Assembly: GCA_045613685.1 (NCBI GenBank)
Contig: JAZLBL010000030.1
Span: 1-30,740, forward strand
Direction of reading: 5' to 3'
Origin: Fimenecus sp045613685
GTDB lineage: Bacteria; Bacillota; Clostridia; Oscillospirales; Acutalibacteraceae
DNA: 30,740 nucleotides
Part shown: positions 23,308 to 30,740 of the stretch, piece after piece
Position numbering within the stretch: the first letter of the stretch is position 1
Layout: the number at the start of each line of letters is the position of its first letter
The notes under the pieces: generated by a model
Told to the model about the DNA's origin: nothing
The model's input: only the letters and a program-made list of their open reading frames with translations
The model's database searches: none
Position numbers and translations under genes: made by a program

Positions 23308-25268
23308 CACTTTTAACTATGTATTGTGTTTTCACTCCCTTTGTTGCAGCAATTGTTTCTGCACTTTTAGGCAAATATGAAAAGCTTCGTAATGCGGTTG
23401 TGATTCTTGCAACATTTATCAGTTTAGGACTTTCAGTTTTAATTGCTCAGTCCCCTGCACGAATTGTTTGCTTTGCATCTTTGAATTTTCAGATTGGTGG
23501 CTTTAATTCGACCTATGCAATTATCGCTGCGTTTATGTGGTTTGCAGCTACATTGCTCTCACCACAATATTTCAAAGGTCATCACAAGCTTTCAAGATAT
23601 TATTTCTTCTTTCTTTTGACAATGAGCGCAACTTTGGGCGTTTTCCTTTCTGCTGATTTGGTGACAACTTTCATTTTCTTTGAAATTATGTCATTCGCAT
23701 CATATGTATGGGTTGTTCAGGAAGAAACAAAAGACGCAATGGATGCAGGTAAAACATATCTTGCAATCGCCGTGCTTGGTGGTATGGTCGCATTGATGGG
23801 ACTTTTCATGCTCTATAACATTACAGGCACATTGATGATTGCAGACCTTTATTCTGCTATTCAATATGTTGGCAAATCAACAGAGCTTTATATTGCAGCG
23901 TTCTGCTTGCTCTTCGGTTTTGGTGCAAAAGCAGGTATGTTCCCATTGCACATCTGGCTTCCAAAGGCTCACCCTGTTGCACCTGCACCTGCAAGTGCAC
24001 TTCTCTCAGGTGTACTCACAAAAACAGGTGTATTCGGCATTCTCGTAATCACAGGTCAAATTCTTCGTGATGACGAAATCTGGGGCTACACATTATTAGC
24101 TCTTGCAACAATCACAATGGTATTGGGCGCAGTTATTGCAGTATTCTCAAATAACCTTAAACGCACTTTGGCTTGCTCTTCACTTTCACAAATCGGTTTT
24201 ATTCTTGTTGGCGTATCAATGATTACACTTTTAGGTGAAGAAAACGCATTGGCTGCAAATGGCACATTCCTTTATATGATTAACCATTCAATAGTGAAAC
24301 TAGTGCTTTTCCTTTGTGCTGGTGCTATCTATCTCGGTGCGCATACTCTTGACCTTAACAAGTTGAAGGGTTACGGCAGAAACAAGCCCGTTGTTATGAT
24401 TACATTCTTAATCGGTGCTTGCTCACTTGCGGGTATTCCGGGTTTTACAGGTTATCTTTCAAAGACACTTGTTCACGAAGCAATCGTTGAATATGCACAT
24501 TTAAGTCATTTGCCAATTATAACTGTTGTTGAATGGTTATTCTTATTCTCAGGTGGCCTTACAGCAGCATATATGCTCAAGCTTTTTGTTGCAATCTTCA
24601 TTGAAAAGCCAACTGAAGAAACACCAAAAGGCAAAAAACTCTCACCACTTTCTGCAATTGCTCTTATCATTTCAGCAGTTGCTCTTCCTGTTATTGGTGT
24701 TTGCACATCATTAGTTGAGAAAATTACTTATCCAATGCTCTCTCTTGTTAACGGACATCACTTCCACCACGAGATTCACTATTTCTCATTCACAAATCTC
24801 AAAGGTGTATTGATTTCTCTTGCAATCGGTATTCTTGTTTATCTTCTCTTTATCAGAAAAGTTCTTGTTAAGAATAAGACTTATATAAATCCTATGGAAG
24901 GTAAGCTTTCACTTGAAAATCAGGTTTATATTCCAATGATTAAAATTCTCACAGCCGTTTTTGGCGTGATTTGCAGAATTTTTGCAGACTCAACTGATTT
25001 TCTCATCTTCATTACTCGCAAGAGCGTGTTGACAGATGCAAAAGAGCACGAAGAGCACCAAAGAAAATATGCTTATGCATTGGGTGATATTGTTGACCAC
25101 TTCAAGCACGATAAAACACATACGAATGCAAACTTGTTTGTGCGTGTTTCTGAAACAATTTCAAAAACAACACAGAGAATTTCATCAAACTTCTCATTTG
25201 CTTTGTTTATGACTTGCTTTGGCGTTTGCATTATTCTTGTTTTCCTTATAATTTCTTTTGTATCTTGA
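23304..25268 (+). CDS. Antiporter subunit, MrpA/NuoL/HyfB-like
   Basis: A 654-residue polytopic protein, the longest pump in the operon. Core residues are Glu127 in FFEIMSFASYVW and Lys209 in GFGAKAGMFPLHIWLPKAHPVAPAP. After the core there is a His-rich loop (about 483-492), further helices, a soluble charged segment (about 575-625) and a last C-terminal helix. Unlike standard MrpA (about 750-800 residues) it lacks the DUF4040 and MbhE parts, which are encoded separately upstream; it could equally be called HyfB-like. Start overlaps the previous gene by 4 bp. No terminator is visible after it. Confidence 0.85.
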   Translation: MTLLTMYCVFTPFVAAIVSALLGKYEKLRNAVVILATFISLGLSVLIAQSPARIVCFASLNFQIGGFNSTYAIIAAFMWFAATLLSPQYFKGHHKLSRYYFFFLLTMSATLGVFLSADLVTTFIFFEIMSFASYVWVVQEETKDAMDAGKTYLAIAVLGGMVALMGLFMLYNITGTLMIADLYSAIQYVGKSTELYIAAFCLLFGFGAKAGMFPLHIWLPKAHPVAPAPASALLSGVLTKTGVFGILVITGQILRDDEIWGYTLLALATITMVLGAVIAVFSNNLKRTLACSSLSQIGFILVGVSMITLLGEENALAANGTFLYMINHSIVKLVLFLCAGAIYLGAHTLDLNKLKGYGRNKPVVMITFLIGACSLAGIPGFTGYLSKTLVHEAIVEYAHLSHLPIITVVEWLFLFSGGLTAAYMLKLFVAIFIEKPTEETPKGKKLSPLSAIALIISAVALPVIGVCTSLVEKITYPMLSLVNGHHFHHEIHYFSFTNLKGVLISLAIGILVYLLFIRKVLVKNKTYINPMEGKLSLENQVYIPMIKILTAVFGVICRIFADSTDFLIFITRKSVLTDAKEHEEHQRKYAYALGDIVDHFKHDKTHTNANLFVRVSETISKTTQRISSNFSFALFMTCFGVCIILVFLIISFVS

Positions 25269-25293
25269 CAAAAGAGCATATTTTAATTAAAAT
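25265..25293 (+). promoter_or_regulatory. Promoter of asnA, overlapping the preceding stop codon
   Basis: TTGACA (25265-25270), 17 bp, TAAAAT (25288-25293). The -35 box contains the TGA stop (25266-25268) of the antiporter operon. The resulting leader is only about 26 nt, too short for a T-box. Confidence 0.78.
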
Positions 25294-25325
25294 TTAGTTT
25301 AGTATTTTTAAAGGCGTGATTTCAG

Positions 25326-26333
25326 ATGAATAAAATCTATATTCCAGAAGGATATAGCCCAAAACTGAATAGATATGACACTCAGAGAGCCATTGACATT
25401 ATCAAGCAACTCTTTCAGCAGAGTTTCTGCAAAGCACTTTCCCTCAAAAGAGTTTCTGCTCCACTTTTTGTTAGTTGCAGTTCAGGTCTTAATGATAATC
25501 TCAGTGGCACAGAACGTCCTGTAACCTTTGATGTGCCTGCAATTGAGGGTGATGCTGAAATCGTGCACTCACTCGCTAAATGGAAGCGTCTTGCTCTCAA
25601 GAGATATGATTTTTGGATGCACGAGGGTCTTCTCACTGATATGAATGCAATTCGTCGTGATGAAGAGCTTGATAACATTCACTCAATCTATGTTGACCAG
25701 TGGGACTGGGAAAAGGTTATTGAAGACAGTGACCGCAACCCTGAATATCTCTGTGATACAGTTCAAAAAATCGTTGACGCTATTTGTGATGTTAATGAAT
25801 TGCTTCAAGAAAAGTTTCCACAGCTTGACACAAAAATCGAGAGAAATGTAAAATTTATTACTTCACAAGAGCTTGAAGATTTATATCCCGACTTGACTCC
25901 TGAAGAGCGTGAATGTGAATTTGCAAGAGAACACAAAACAATCTTCATTATGGGAATCGGTGGCAAGTTAAAATCAGGCAACAAGCACGGCAACCGTGCA
26001 CCTGACTATGATGACTGGTCGCTTAATGGTGATATTATTTTTTGGGATAGCGTAAGAAATGCTCCGATTGAGATTTCTTCAATGGGTATTCGTGTTAACG
26101 CCGAAGTCCTTGACCGTCAATTGACTATTGCAGGTTGCGACGACAGACGAGAGCTTGCGTTCCACAAAATGCTTCTCAACGACGAATTACCACTTACAAT
26201 CGGTGGTGGCATCGGTCAATCAAGACTTTGTATGTTGCTTATGGGTTGTGCTCACGTGGGCGAAGTTCAATGCTCACTTTGGGATGAAGAAACTGTTAGA
26301 CTCTGCAAAGAAAATCATATAAGATTACTTTAA
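25326..26333 (+). CDS. asnA: Aspartate--ammonia ligase (asparagine synthetase A)
   Basis: A 335-residue cytoplasmic enzyme making asparagine from aspartate, ammonia and ATP, with a class II aminoacyl-tRNA-synthetase-like fold. Length fits the family (about 330). Recognisable segments are FVSCSSGLNDNLSGTERPV, the VDQWDWEKVI segment, NGDIIFWD, SMGIRVNAEVL and the motif-3 equivalent GGGIGQSR at 293-300. AAAGG precedes the ATG at 25326. It has its own promoter and is convergent with asnS, pairing asparagine synthesis with its tRNA charging. Confidence 0.96.
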   Translation: MNKIYIPEGYSPKLNRYDTQRAIDIIKQLFQQSFCKALSLKRVSAPLFVSCSSGLNDNLSGTERPVTFDVPAIEGDAEIVHSLAKWKRLALKRYDFWMHEGLLTDMNAIRRDEELDNIHSIYVDQWDWEKVIEDSDRNPEYLCDTVQKIVDAICDVNELLQEKFPQLDTKIERNVKFITSQELEDLYPDLTPEERECEFAREHKTIFIMGIGGKLKSGNKHGNRAPDYDDWSLNGDIIFWDSVRNAPIEISSMGIRVNAEVLDRQLTIAGCDDRRELAFHKMLLNDELPLTIGGGIGQSRLCMLLMGCAHVGEVQCSLWDEETVRLCKENHIRLL

Positions 26334-26341
26334 TAAAACAA

Positions 26342-26378
26342 AAAGCGTAGTAACCATTTGGCTACTACGCTTTAATTT
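26342..26378. terminator. Bidirectional terminator between asnA and asnS
   Basis: AAAGCGTAGTA (26342-26352) pairs with TACTACGCTTT (26363-26373). T-rich sequence follows on both strands, strongest on the minus strand for asnS. Confidence 0.88.
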
Positions 26379-26387
26379 TGTCTTTAA

Positions 26388-27761
26388 TTAGAAATCACAG
26401 TTTTTAGGTGTTCTGCAATATGGGATAACGTCACGGATATTTTCCATACCTGTAACATAGATGAGAAGTCTTTCAAAGCCCATACCGAAACCTGAGTGTG
26501 TGCATCCGCCGTATTTACGGAGATTGCAATACCAGTCAAGTGATTCAGGTGCAATGCCAAGTTCATTCATACGGCCGATAAGACGGTCATATCTTGTTTC
26601 TCTTTGGCTACCGCCCATCAATTCACCTGCATCAGGAACAAGCAAGTCAACTGCTGCAACTGTGTTGCCGTCGTCATTCTGATACATATAGAATGCTTTG
26701 AATTCTTTTGGCCAGTCATAAACGAATACAGGAGCATTGAATTTCTTCTCTGTGAGATATTTCTCGTGCTCACGAGCAAGGTCTTCATCATATTCAGGCT
26801 TGAATTTGAAGTTTTCAGTTGCGTCTGCTTCTTTAAGAATTGTGATTGCATCTTTGAATGGAAGTCTAACGATTTCAGAATCAATAAGCTTTGTCATTCT
26901 CTCACGAAGGTTAATTCCATTGAATTTTTCAAGGAATTCAAGCTCTGCAGGGCAACGGTCCATAATTGTTTTGAGAATTGATTTTAAGAAATCTTCTTCA
27001 ACATCCATAAGGTCAAACAAATCTGCAAATGCAATTTCAGGCTCAATCATCCAGAATTCTGCAGCGTGTGTTCTTGTGTTAGAATTTTCTGCTCTGAATG
27101 TTGGTCCGAATGTATAAATCTTGCTGAATGCAAGAGCAAATGTTTCGCCTTCTAACTGACCTGTAACAGCAAGAGAAGAGTGCTTGCCGAAGAAATCTTC
27201 AGAATAGTCTTTCTTGTCGTTATCAAGCGGGTCATAAGTTGTAACTGTGAATGTATTACCTGCGCCTTCAGCGTCGTTTGATGTCAAAAGTGGTGTGTGC
27301 ACATAAACATAACCATTGTTCTGGAAATATTCGTGAATAGCCATTGAAGCAACACTTCTAACCTTGAACACAGCTTGGAAAAGTCTTGTTCTTGGACGAA
27401 GATACGCATTTTCTCTCAAAAATTCAAGTGTATGTCTTTTTGGTTGAATTGGATAATCTTCGTCACATTCGCCCTTGATTTCAACATTGATTGGTGAAAT
27501 TTCGATTGAGCCGTTATTTTCATTTACAACAACTTTACCCTCAACTTCAATGCAACAACCAACTTTAACTGTATTTACAAGGCCTTGAAATTCAGGTGAC
27601 GCACTATCATAAACAACCTGTAAAACATTAAAAATTGTACCATCATAAAAGTCAATAAAGCCCACATTCTTTTGCTTTCTGTGGTTTCTAACCCAACCAT
27701 TGAGCTTTACAACTTTGCCAATGTATTCTTCTTTGTTATTAAACAAATCGCAAATATACAT
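26388..27761 (-). CDS. asnS: Asparaginyl-tRNA synthetase
   Basis: A 457-residue class IIb aminoacyl-tRNA synthetase. The N-terminal OB-fold anticodon-binding domain (about 1-105) begins with GKVVKLNGWVRNHRKQKNVGF. The catalytic domain has motif 2 (TFRAENSNTRTHAAEFWMIE) and motif 3 near 424-438 (GFGMGFERLLIYVTG). The LTSNDAEGAGNTFTVT context and the full set of Asn-type residues favour AsnRS over AspRS. GAGGAGAG precedes the ATG. Its presence with asnA suggests direct Asn-tRNA formation, without need of the transamidation route for asparagine. Confidence 0.96.
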   Translation of the reverse strand: MYICDLFNNKEEYIGKVVKLNGWVRNHRKQKNVGFIDFYDGTIFNVLQVVYDSASPEFQGLVNTVKVGCCIEVEGKVVVNENNGSIEISPINVEIKGECDEDYPIQPKRHTLEFLRENAYLRPRTRLFQAVFKVRSVASMAIHEYFQNNGYVYVHTPLLTSNDAEGAGNTFTVTTYDPLDNDKKDYSEDFFGKHSSLAVTGQLEGETFALAFSKIYTFGPTFRAENSNTRTHAAEFWMIEPEIAFADLFDLMDVEEDFLKSILKTIMDRCPAELEFLEKFNGINLRERMTKLIDSEIVRLPFKDAITILKEADATENFKFKPEYDEDLAREHEKYLTEKKFNAPVFVYDWPKEFKAFYMYQNDDGNTVAAVDLLVPDAGELMGGSQRETRYDRLIGRMNELGIAPESLDWYCNLRKYGGCTHSGFGMGFERLLIYVTGMENIRDVIPYCRTPKNCDF

Positions 27762-27798
27762 TTTAACTCTCCTCAGATATATTTGTACTTACCGAATA

Positions 27799-27827
27799 AT
27801 TATACTATTGTTTATTATAAAAATCAA
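27799..27827 (-). promoter_or_regulatory. Promoter of asnS
   Basis: Minus-strand TTGATT (27827-27822), 17 bp, TATAAT (27804-27799). The leader of about 35 nt leaves no room for a T-box. Confidence 0.75.
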
Positions 27828-27829
27828 GA

Positions 27830-27863
27830 TAAAAAAACAGCAGAGAAATAAATCTCTGCTGTT
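27830..27863 (-). terminator. Terminator of the secreted hydrolase gene
   Basis: AACAGCAGAGA (27836-27846) pairs with TCTCTGCTGTT (27853-27863). On the minus strand a T run follows. It sits directly upstream of the asnS promoter. Confidence 0.87.
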
Positions 27864-27877
27864 AATTTTAATTTAAA

Positions 27878-29920
27878 TTAGAGAGCAACAACTAAAATTC
27901 CGAGAACTGCTAATGTTGCAACAACAACTGCTAACCACAAGTTGAAGTTTCCGCCTTCAACTTCTACTGGTGTGCCAGTAGTTGGTTGACTGTTGTTATT
28001 TGAATTGTTGTTCTGAACTGGTGCCTGTGGAGCTGGTTCTGTTGGAGCTTCTGTTGGAGCTTCTGTTTCAGGCTCTGTCTCAGGTTCTGTTTCAGGCTCT
28101 GTTTCAGGCTCTTCTGGAGTTTCTCCGCCACCAAGAAGTCCGCCAAGAAGACCGCCGAGCATTCCGCCGATACCTGTGATTGTATCAACAATGCCACCAA
28201 GGTCCATATCGCCGCCACCTGTGCCGCCAAGACCACCGAGAAGACTATCAAGACCACCTTCAAGTGCGCCTAAAAGACCTTCTGTGTCAACGCCAGGAAT
28301 TTCAGGAATTGTGATTTCAGGAATATCAGGGAGCTCTACACCTGGGATTTCAGGGAGTTCGATACCAGGAATTGTGATTCCGTCACCTGCTTCTTCATCC
28401 ATTTCAGCTTTTTCATCCCAAGTCATAAGCATTGGGATTGATGTATCATAATACATGAACTGTGGATATCTTTCATCTGACTCAACTGTGCACTTGTCAG
28501 CTTCTGTAAGAAGCCATACATAGAAATCGCCTGTGCCATCGTCATAACCATATGCGATATGGCCTAAGTTCTTGATGAACCATGTTTTTGAAGGGAAATC
28601 ACATTTAGAAGCATCAACTACGAAGTCAGGAGAAATTCTTGGATTATTTGCAAGGAATTCTTCTTTGTTTGCGTCGAATTCTGCTTTTGCGTCAACATAA
28701 TCTCCGCCATATGTTACATCTAATGTTTCACCAATATTTGCAACATTTGCAAAGCCACTTGTGTTAATTGTTTCAATAACACCATCACTATTCCAGTTTG
28801 CAGCTGGTGTTACAGGAGCGATATATCTGTTATAGTTTGAAACATTATAATAATTAGCACCAAATGTTTGTGCTATTGCCATATTAGTTTTTGAATTAGC
28901 TACAACCATTTGATATCTAGCAACTGTAGTTTTAAGGTCTGAACCTGCATCTTTAAGCATAAAGCTTTCAGCAGCATCATATTTGTCAGCTGGAATAAGG
29001 CTCCAGAATGAAGGAATATAACCAAATACAGGAATAAGAATGTCTTTATAAATTCTACCATCTGTGTCTGCAGCGATAATATCGTCAGCCATTTCAGCAA
29101 TTGTTGTTAAAAGGCCAAGAGATGGGATAAGGCTTGAAAGCTCTGGGTTACCAAGAATTTCTTGTTTGATAAGTTCGCCAAGTTTTTCACCGTCGATATC
29201 TGTGTTACCTGTGAAAAGCTGACCCAACATTTCAAGACCATTGAAAGCAGAGTTAGACATAACAATTGTTTCAATAGATAAGAGTTTCTGCATATCAAAA
29301 AGTGGGCTTAATGATGAAATATATGTATTTACAACAGCACCGCCCATACTTTCTGCACAAAGTGAAACTTTGTCAGAGCCTGTCTTTTCTTTAACCATTT
29401 CGATATATGCATCAAGTTGGTCAGCAACTTCAAATGGGTCTGCTGTCCAGTCATATGTAAAGATATATGATTGGTCGTCGCCAAGTTTTTCTGCAAGCAT
29501 ATATGCAAGAGTCTGCTCAGAAGATGGTGTAAAACCAAGGTCTGTATCAGTATTGATAGGTGCAGTTGAATCAGCAACTGTAACTACATTTGTTCTGTTA
29601 CCATTGTTATCATACATAACAGGTGCAAAGATTGTTGTTACAGCTTGTTTTAAAGCATCAACAAGCACATCAATGTTATTTGTGTCTGTAAGGTATGTTG
29701 CAAGCTGTGGAAGAACAGGTAAAATACCACTAACGATATTTCCAGCTGAAAAAACTTCTTCTCCATCAACATAGAGTGTTTCACCGATGCCACGAACCTG
29801 TATTACAGGAACTTTGCTATCTGATTTTGCGTCGCCCAATGCAGCAAATGCAGGAACAAGCATTGTTGTAAGCATAACTGCAACAAGACAAACACTGATA
29901 ATTATGTTTCTTTTTTTCAT
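27878..29920 (-). CDS. Secreted LCAT-like alpha/beta hydrolase with low-complexity linker and C-terminal membrane anchor
   Basis: A 680-residue exported protein. A signal peptide (cut after AFA, about residue 26) precedes an alpha/beta-hydrolase domain resembling lecithin:cholesterol acyltransferase-type lipases: FTYDWTADP at 154-162 and the nucleophile elbow CAESMGG with Ser191. Probable triad partners are Asp379 (NSDGVIE) and His454 (NLGHIAY). From 515 on comes low-complexity sequence: Pro/Ile/Glu repeats (IPGIELPEIPGV), a Gly-rich block (552-599), four ETEP repeats (606-620), an Asn/Ser stretch, then a terminal hydrophobic helix (about 660-680) with no charged tail. QPTTG at 645-649 weakly resembles a sortase motif. 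Own promoter and terminator. Probably a surface lipase or esterase; the substrate is unknown. Confidence 0.75.
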   Translation of the reverse strand: MKKRNIIISVCLVAVMLTTMLVPAFAALGDAKSDSKVPVIQVRGIGETLYVDGEEVFSAGNIVSGILPVLPQLATYLTDTNNIDVLVDALKQAVTTIFAPVMYDNNGNRTNVVTVADSTAPINTDTDLGFTPSSEQTLAYMLAEKLGDDQSYIFTYDWTADPFEVADQLDAYIEMVKEKTGSDKVSLCAESMGGAVVNTYISSLSPLFDMQKLLSIETIVMSNSAFNGLEMLGQLFTGNTDIDGEKLGELIKQEILGNPELSSLIPSLGLLTTIAEMADDIIAADTDGRIYKDILIPVFGYIPSFWSLIPADKYDAAESFMLKDAGSDLKTTVARYQMVVANSKTNMAIAQTFGANYYNVSNYNRYIAPVTPAANWNSDGVIETINTSGFANVANIGETLDVTYGGDYVDAKAEFDANKEEFLANNPRISPDFVVDASKCDFPSKTWFIKNLGHIAYGYDDGTGDFYVWLLTEADKCTVESDERYPQFMYYDTSIPMLMTWDEKAEMDEEAGDGITIPGIELPEIPGVELPDIPEITIPEIPGVDTEGLLGALEGGLDSLLGGLGGTGGGDMDLGGIVDTITGIGGMLGGLLGGLLGGGETPEEPETEPETEPETEPETEAPTEAPTEPAPQAPVQNNNSNNNSQPTTGTPVEVEGGNFNLWLAVVVATLAVLGILVVAL
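28062..28111. repeat. 12-bp tandem repeats coding for ETEP units
   Basis: About four consecutive 12-bp units close to GGCTCTGTTTCA encode Glu-Thr-Glu-Pro repeats in the linker of the secreted hydrolase. Unit number may vary between strains by slippage. Confidence 0.7.
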
Positions 29921-29951
29921 AATATCCCTCCGTTATAATATAACTAGGCAT

Positions 29952-29980
29952 ATTTTATCACATATTTTTGCATATTACAA
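29952..29980 (-). promoter_or_regulatory. Promoter of the secreted hydrolase
   Basis: Minus-strand TTGTAA (29980-29975), 17 bp, TAAAAT (29957-29952), followed by GGAGGG before the ATG at 29920. Confidence 0.6.
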
Positions 29981-29998
29981 CACATTTTTTACATTTTT

Positions 29999-30740
29999 TT
30001 AAAATATGGTAAATATGTTTTTCTCGGCATTTTGGGGTGAATACTGCCAATCGCTTATATGTGTGCCATCATAGTAATATTTAACAGAGTCAGGTGGGTT
30101 ATTGTTTGGAAAACTATCAACTATCGAAAGCTTGATTTTCATTTTTTCGGAATTTATACTTTTTATATATACGCTTGCCAAGTCCCCTTCTTGCACATCA
30201 CTTGAATATTCAGCAAGTCCTGCAAGATTTGGCGCTAATTCAATGAAAACACCATATTTTTCAATAGAGCGTACAACTCCACCAACTGTTTGCCCCGCTT
30301 TGAAGTTGCTTGCATTTTCTTCCCAAGTGCCAAGCAATTCTTTTAATGATAATGTGACTCTGTTTTTCTCGTCTATACTTTTAACTACTGCTTTTATAAT
30401 CGTATTGACCGATAATCTCACACTTGGGTGTGGAATACGGGACACCGAAATACTATCAATGGGTAAAAGTGCCGAAATTCCACAACCTATATCACAAAAC
30501 GAGCCAAAAGTTTCGTTATGAGTTACCCTTGCGCTTATAATATCGCCGGGAGTCAGATTTTTTATGTATTCTTCCATACATTCTTCTTGCACCGCTCTGC
30601 GACTTAATATTGCTGTACGATTTCCCAACTCATCATCCATAAAATCAATGATTTTGAAACAGACAGGTTTATTTACCCTTGAAATTATTGCAATATCACG
30701 GACACTACCATTAGAAATACCCATTGCACACTCTTCTCTT
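29999..30740 (-). CDS. S1-domain RNA-binding protein, cut at the right edge
   Basis: At least 246 codons; the frame is still open at the end of the window, so the true start may lie beyond it (an internal ATG is at 30724). Two S1 RNA-binding domains are visible: one with GDIISARVTHNETFGSFCDIG, and one with GQTVGGVVRSIEKYGVFIEL followed by LAGLAE. A less typical N-terminal part precedes them and a non-S1 tail (DSVKYYYDGTHISDWQYSP) follows. It resembles the short ribosomal-protein-S1-like proteins of Clostridia and probably binds mRNA in the cytoplasm. No clear terminator follows the stop at 29999; the hydrolase promoter lies immediately downstream. Confidence 0.8.
   Translation of the reverse strand, partial: REECAMGISNGSVRDIAIISRVNKPVCFKIIDFMDDELGNRTAILSRRAVQEECMEEYIKNLTPGDIISARVTHNETFGSFCDIGCGISALLPIDSISVSRIPHPSVRLSVNTIIKAVVKSIDEKNRVTLSLKELLGTWEENASNFKAGQTVGGVVRSIEKYGVFIELAPNLAGLAEYSSDVQEGDLASVYIKSINSEKMKIKLSIVDSFPNNNPPDSVKYYYDGTHISDWQYSPQNAEKNIFTIF

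Noticed and set aside
18884..25268. A complex I or formate-hydrogenlyase locus
   Set aside because: No Fe-S, NiFe large-subunit, NuoH-like or other redox subunit is present; small subunits are of Mrp type.
27878..27950. LPXTG-type sortase anchor at the C-terminus of the hydrolase
   Set aside because: QPTTG precedes a hydrophobic helix, but the first position is wrong and the positive tail is absent; a plain membrane anchor is more likely.
28176..28451. A plus-strand Pro/Ser/Ile-rich open frame
   Set aside because: It is the antisense of the Gly- and Pro-rich linker of the secreted hydrolase.

Overview
The window looks like chromosome from a strictly anaerobic, AT-rich Gram-positive bacterium of the class Clostridia, probably an uncultured gut-type Oscillospiraceae or relative. 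The reasons are low GC, AAAGGAG-type ribosome binding sites, TTGACA/TATAAT promoters, a clostridial Rnf operon in the order C-D-G-E-A-B, a flavodiiron protein with rubredoxin, and lipoprotein signal peptides. I could not run a taxonomic search. There are 31 protein genes (30 complete, one cut by the right edge), no RNA genes and no CRISPR.

Layout. 1-270: MITE-like palindromic repeat, then a promoter. 273-5435: a GH43 glycosidase, a divergently placed oxygen-defence pair (flavodiiron protein plus rubredoxin), a TspO protein, an MFS transporter and a YczE-like membrane protein. 5469-6965: a Firmicutes-type galactose-1-phosphate uridylyltransferase. 7052-15891, minus strand: a flavin-redox block. 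It is an rnfCDGEAB operon with two appended genes (NusG-II domain protein and Gx transporter), then a tandem-domain lipoprotein under its own promoter, then the flavin transferase ApbE. 16189-25268, plus strand: a ten-gene Mrp-type cation/proton antiporter operon, divergent from rnf. 25326-27761: asparagine synthetase A and asparaginyl-tRNA synthetase, convergent. 27878-29920: a large secreted LCAT-like alpha/beta hydrolase. 29999-30740: an S1-domain RNA-binding protein.

How the genes work together. Rnf couples ferredoxin:NAD+ oxidoreduction to Na+ or H+ export. The divergent Mrp-type complex can exchange Na+ for H+, so the two operons together look like an energy-conversion and ion-balancing island. 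ApbE supplies covalent FMN to RnfG and RnfD. RnfG is about twice normal length and carries two FMN-binding-like domains. The lipoprotein between rnf and apbE has two domains with an identical DLATAGCT motif resembling a degenerate flavinylation site. That suggests, without proving it, an extracytoplasmic flavin electron-transfer branch attached to Rnf.

The Mrp-type operon follows the subunit order of the archaeal membrane-bound hydrogenase antiporter module (MbhA-B-C-D-E/F-G-H) but has no hydrogenase genes and carries four NuoL/M/N-like pumps instead. Intergenic regions are compact: several consensus promoters overlap stop codons or terminators of the preceding gene.
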